Below are positions 42,466-44,250 of a stretch of DNA of 44,250 bases, piece by piece (positions within the stretch are counted from its first letter, which is position 1; every line of letters starts with the position of its first letter). Under the pieces are notes generated by a model. The model did not search any database and was not told where the DNA came from. It saw only the letters and a list, made by a program, of their open reading frames with translations. Made by a program: the position numbers and the translations under genes. The stretch comes from an uncultured Pleomorphomonas sp. (GTDB lineage: Bacteria; Pseudomonadota; Alphaproteobacteria; Rhizobiales; Pleomorphomonadaceae): assembly GCA_937868725.1 (NCBI GenBank), contig CALMMQ010000084.1, positions 1 through 44,250 of the forward strand. The letters run 5' to 3'.

Positions 42466-44250
42466 ATGGATCATTTGGCGAAGCCACGGCTGCGACTGTT
42501 TGGGCGCGTCGGCTGCACCAAGGCCGACGGTCAGGCCCTGTCCTTGCCGCGGCAAGCCTTCGCTCTGGCCTTCTTTCTCTTGGTATCGCGGCGTGACGCC
42601 GTCGCTTCGCGCGTCGAGGCCGCCCACGTGCTCTGGCCCGACGCCGCCGGGGCGCTGACCAATCTGCGGCAACTGCTCGCCCGCATCCGCTCGGCGCAGG
42701 CCGCGGTGCCGATCTTCGACATCGACGCCACGCACGTGCGCTTCCGCGTCGACGCCGTTGATTGCGACTTCGTCGAGTTCCAGCAGCTGATCGTCGATCT
42801 TGACCTGTCGCGGGCCGAACGGCTGATCGAGTTGTTCGACAACGGCCTGTTCTGCGACGATGGCGGCGAGGTGCCGGAATGGTGTGCCTCCCAGGCCGAG
42901 AGTGTGCGCGCCGTGGTCATCGCCGCTCTGTCCGATCTGCTGGAGCGGCCCGAAGCCCGTGCCAACCCCACGGTTGTCGACACGGTCGCTCAGCGTCTGC
43001 TGGCCCTCGATCCCTGCCAGGAGGCGGCGTGGCGGGCCCAGATGCGCCTCCACCACGCCAACGGCGCCACGGCGCGGGCGGCCGACACCTACCGCCAGTG
43101 CAGCGCCACGCTGCGGCGCGAACTCGGCGTCGAGCCATCGGAAGCCACGCGCCGGCTGTTCGTCGAGATGGTGGCCGGCGGCGGCACCGTTGCCGCCGCT
43201 CCGGTGCTCGACATGACCGCTCCGCGCGCCACGGCGGGCGCGGCGGCGCGCTGGCCCATTCCGCGCCTGGTGATCCTGCCGCCGGCCGCGGCGCCGGGCG
43301 GTGGCCTGTCGCATCCGGTTGCCGCCCTCATTCTCGACGACGTCGCCATCGGTCTCTGTGCGCTCAACAGCATCGCCATCGTCGCCCCGCACACCGGCTG
43401 GCGCCTGCGCGGCGACGGGCTCGACGATGAGACCACGGCCCGCTTCGGCATCGGCTACGTGCTGGACACGGCGCTGCTGGCCACGCCGCAGGGGGATCGC
43501 AGCCGCCTGTCGGTACGGCTCTACCGCGCCGAGGATCGGACGGTGCTGTGGGCCGAGCGCTTCGATATCGCCCCCGACAGCAGCGAGACCACCTTCCGTT
43601 CGCTCGTTTCCGGCATCGTCATGGTGCTGGCCGATACCATCGAGCGCAGCGAGCTCGGCCGCTACGAGCACGTCGCCGGCGCCTCGGCCTATTACTGGTA
43701 CCTGGTCGGTCAGCGCCATCTGCGCCGGCTGGAGCTGGCCGACGCCCGCCGCGCTTCCGCCTGCTTCCGTCGTTCGCTGGCCATCAATCCCGAATTCGCC
43801 GCCGCCCTCAGCGGTCTGGCGCGCGCCCAACAGCGCGAATGGCTGCTGCTCGGACGCGGCGACGGTGCCCTGCTCGACGCCGCCGCCGAAAGCGGTCGCG
43901 CCGCCCTGGCCTTTGACCCGCTTGATGCCCGTGGCTATCACGAACTGGCGCTGTGCAATCTCTACCAGCGCCGCCACGATGAGAGTCTCGCCCGCTACGC
44001 CGACGCCGAGCGGCTGAGCCCGCAGCACGCCGACATCATCGCCGATTTCGCCGACGCGCTGGCCCATTCGGGCGACCCCGAAAAGGGGCTGCGCAAGATG
44101 ATGAAGGCCATCGATCTCAACCCGCTGCCGCCGGGGCAGTACTGGTGGGATCTGGCCGGCATCCACTATCAGCTCGGCAACTACGAGGACGCGCTTGAGA
44201 GCCCGACTCGAAACTCAGTCAATAGACGCAATACCTTGCGATGCGGCGGG
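42466..44250 (+). CDS. SARP/BTAD-type transcriptional regulator with TolB-like and TPR regions, open at the right edge
   Basis: 595 codons without a stop, read from ATG 42466 behind GAGGGG. An OmpR-like winged helix (about 1-95) shows RLRLFGRVGCTKADGQALSLPRQAFALAFFLL, RVEAAHVLWPD and LRQLLARIRSA, typical of SARP activators. Residues about 100-225 are the BTAD helical domain (FVEFQQLIVDLDLSRAERLIELFDNGLF; LELGVEPS-like RELGVEPSEATRRLF). Residues about 265-375 resemble the TolB-N-like domain seen in adenylate cyclase and CadC-like regulators (FGIGYVLDTALLA, LWAERFD). TPR-like repeats run from about 405. Cytoplasmic, no membrane segment seen. Target genes unknown. From about 44197 the sequence changes character (SPTRNSVNRRNTLRCGG) and no longer looks like TPR. 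Confidence 0.75.
   Translation, partial: MDHLAKPRLRLFGRVGCTKADGQALSLPRQAFALAFFLLVSRRDAVASRVEAAHVLWPDAAGALTNLRQLLARIRSAQAAVPIFDIDATHVRFRVDAVDCDFVEFQQLIVDLDLSRAERLIELFDNGLFCDDGGEVPEWCASQAESVRAVVIAALSDLLERPEARANPTVVDTVAQRLLALDPCQEAAWRAQMRLHHANGATARAADTYRQCSATLRRELGVEPSEATRRLFVEMVAGGGTVAAAPVLDMTAPRATAGAAARWPIPRLVILPPAAAPGGGLSHPVAALILDDVAIGLCALNSIAIVAPHTGWRLRGDGLDDETTARFGIGYVLDTALLATPQGDRSRLSVRLYRAEDRTVLWAERFDIAPDSSETTFRSLVSGIVMVLADTIERSELGRYEHVAGASAYYWYLVGQRHLRRLELADARRASACFRRSLAINPEFAAALSGLARAQQREWLLLGRGDGALLDAAAESGRAALAFDPLDARGYHELALCNLYQRRHDESLARYADAERLSPQHADIIADFADALAHSGDPEKGLRKMMKAIDLNPLPPGQYWWDLAGIHYQLGNYEDALESPTRNSVNRRNTLRCGG

Noticed and set aside
42466-44250. Frameshift or pseudogene in the SARP-like regulator
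   Set aside because: I read the frame codon by codon from 42466 to the edge and found no stop; the gene is simply incomplete in the window.

Overview
The window is high-GC chromosomal DNA (roughly two thirds G+C in coding parts) of an alphaproteobacterium, most likely of the Hyphomicrobiales (Rhizobiales). This rests on a dctA/dctB/dctD set controlled by a sigma-54 promoter with TTCGGAAATCCGAA operators, an ExoF/ExoY/ExoQ/ExoT-like exopolysaccharide locus, and a short AGAGCGTTTT palindromic element of a kind I remember from that order. The genus is inference; relatives of Pleomorphomonas would fit. I see no tRNA, rRNA, CRISPR array, insertion sequence or phage gene.

Region 1 (1-6635) handles C4-dicarboxylates and aspartate: the first codons of a probable class I fumarase leave leftward, while aspartase (aspA), a dicarboxylate/amino acid:cation symporter (dctA-like) and the DctB/DctD two-component system run rightward. 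Two mirror-image DctD-type operators and a textbook -24/-12 promoter lie before aspA. Imported aspartate would be deaminated to fumarate, which the fumarase feeds into the TCA cycle.

Region 2 (6646-33129) is an exopolysaccharide locus with all core parts of a Wzx/Wzy-type pathway: an ExoY-like initiating phosphosugar transferase, five glycosyltransferase genes carrying six catalytic domains (one protein is a GT4-GT2 fusion), an O-antigen-polymerase-like protein, an MOP flippase, an ExoF/Wza-like export protein and a chain-length protein whose kinase domain has lost its P-loop. Supporting genes are a UDP-glucuronate decarboxylase (UDP-xylose), an epimerase, a UDP-galactopyranose-mutase-like flavoprotein, an acyltransferase, a Tat-exported GH16 glycanase, a large HAD protein and a GMC-type oxidoreductase. 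A methylthioribose-1-phosphate isomerase/nucleoside deaminase pair sits inside the locus. An AT-rich island at about 17440-18370 covers the divergent promoter and the 5' ends of both flanking genes. Most genes within transcription units overlap by ATGA or GTGA.

Region 3 (33131-37429) is a ugpBAEC-type ABC uptake operon for glycerol-3-phosphate (or glycerophosphodiesters), preceded by a Pho-box-like array with 11-bp spacing and with a strong hairpin between the binding-protein gene and the permeases.

Region 4 (37523-42268) holds a flavin-reductase-like protein, a ROK repressor, a divergent ribulokinase-like FGGY kinase with an operator-like inverted repeat between them, and a ribose-type sugar-binding protein followed by a rho-independent terminator. 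Its transporter partners are not here. Region 5 (42466 to the edge) is a SARP/BTAD-TolB-TPR regulator still open at the window edge, whose last ~54 bases look unlike the rest of the gene.

Start codons were chosen by ribosome-binding sites and family lengths; several differ from the longest possible reading frame, as noted per gene.
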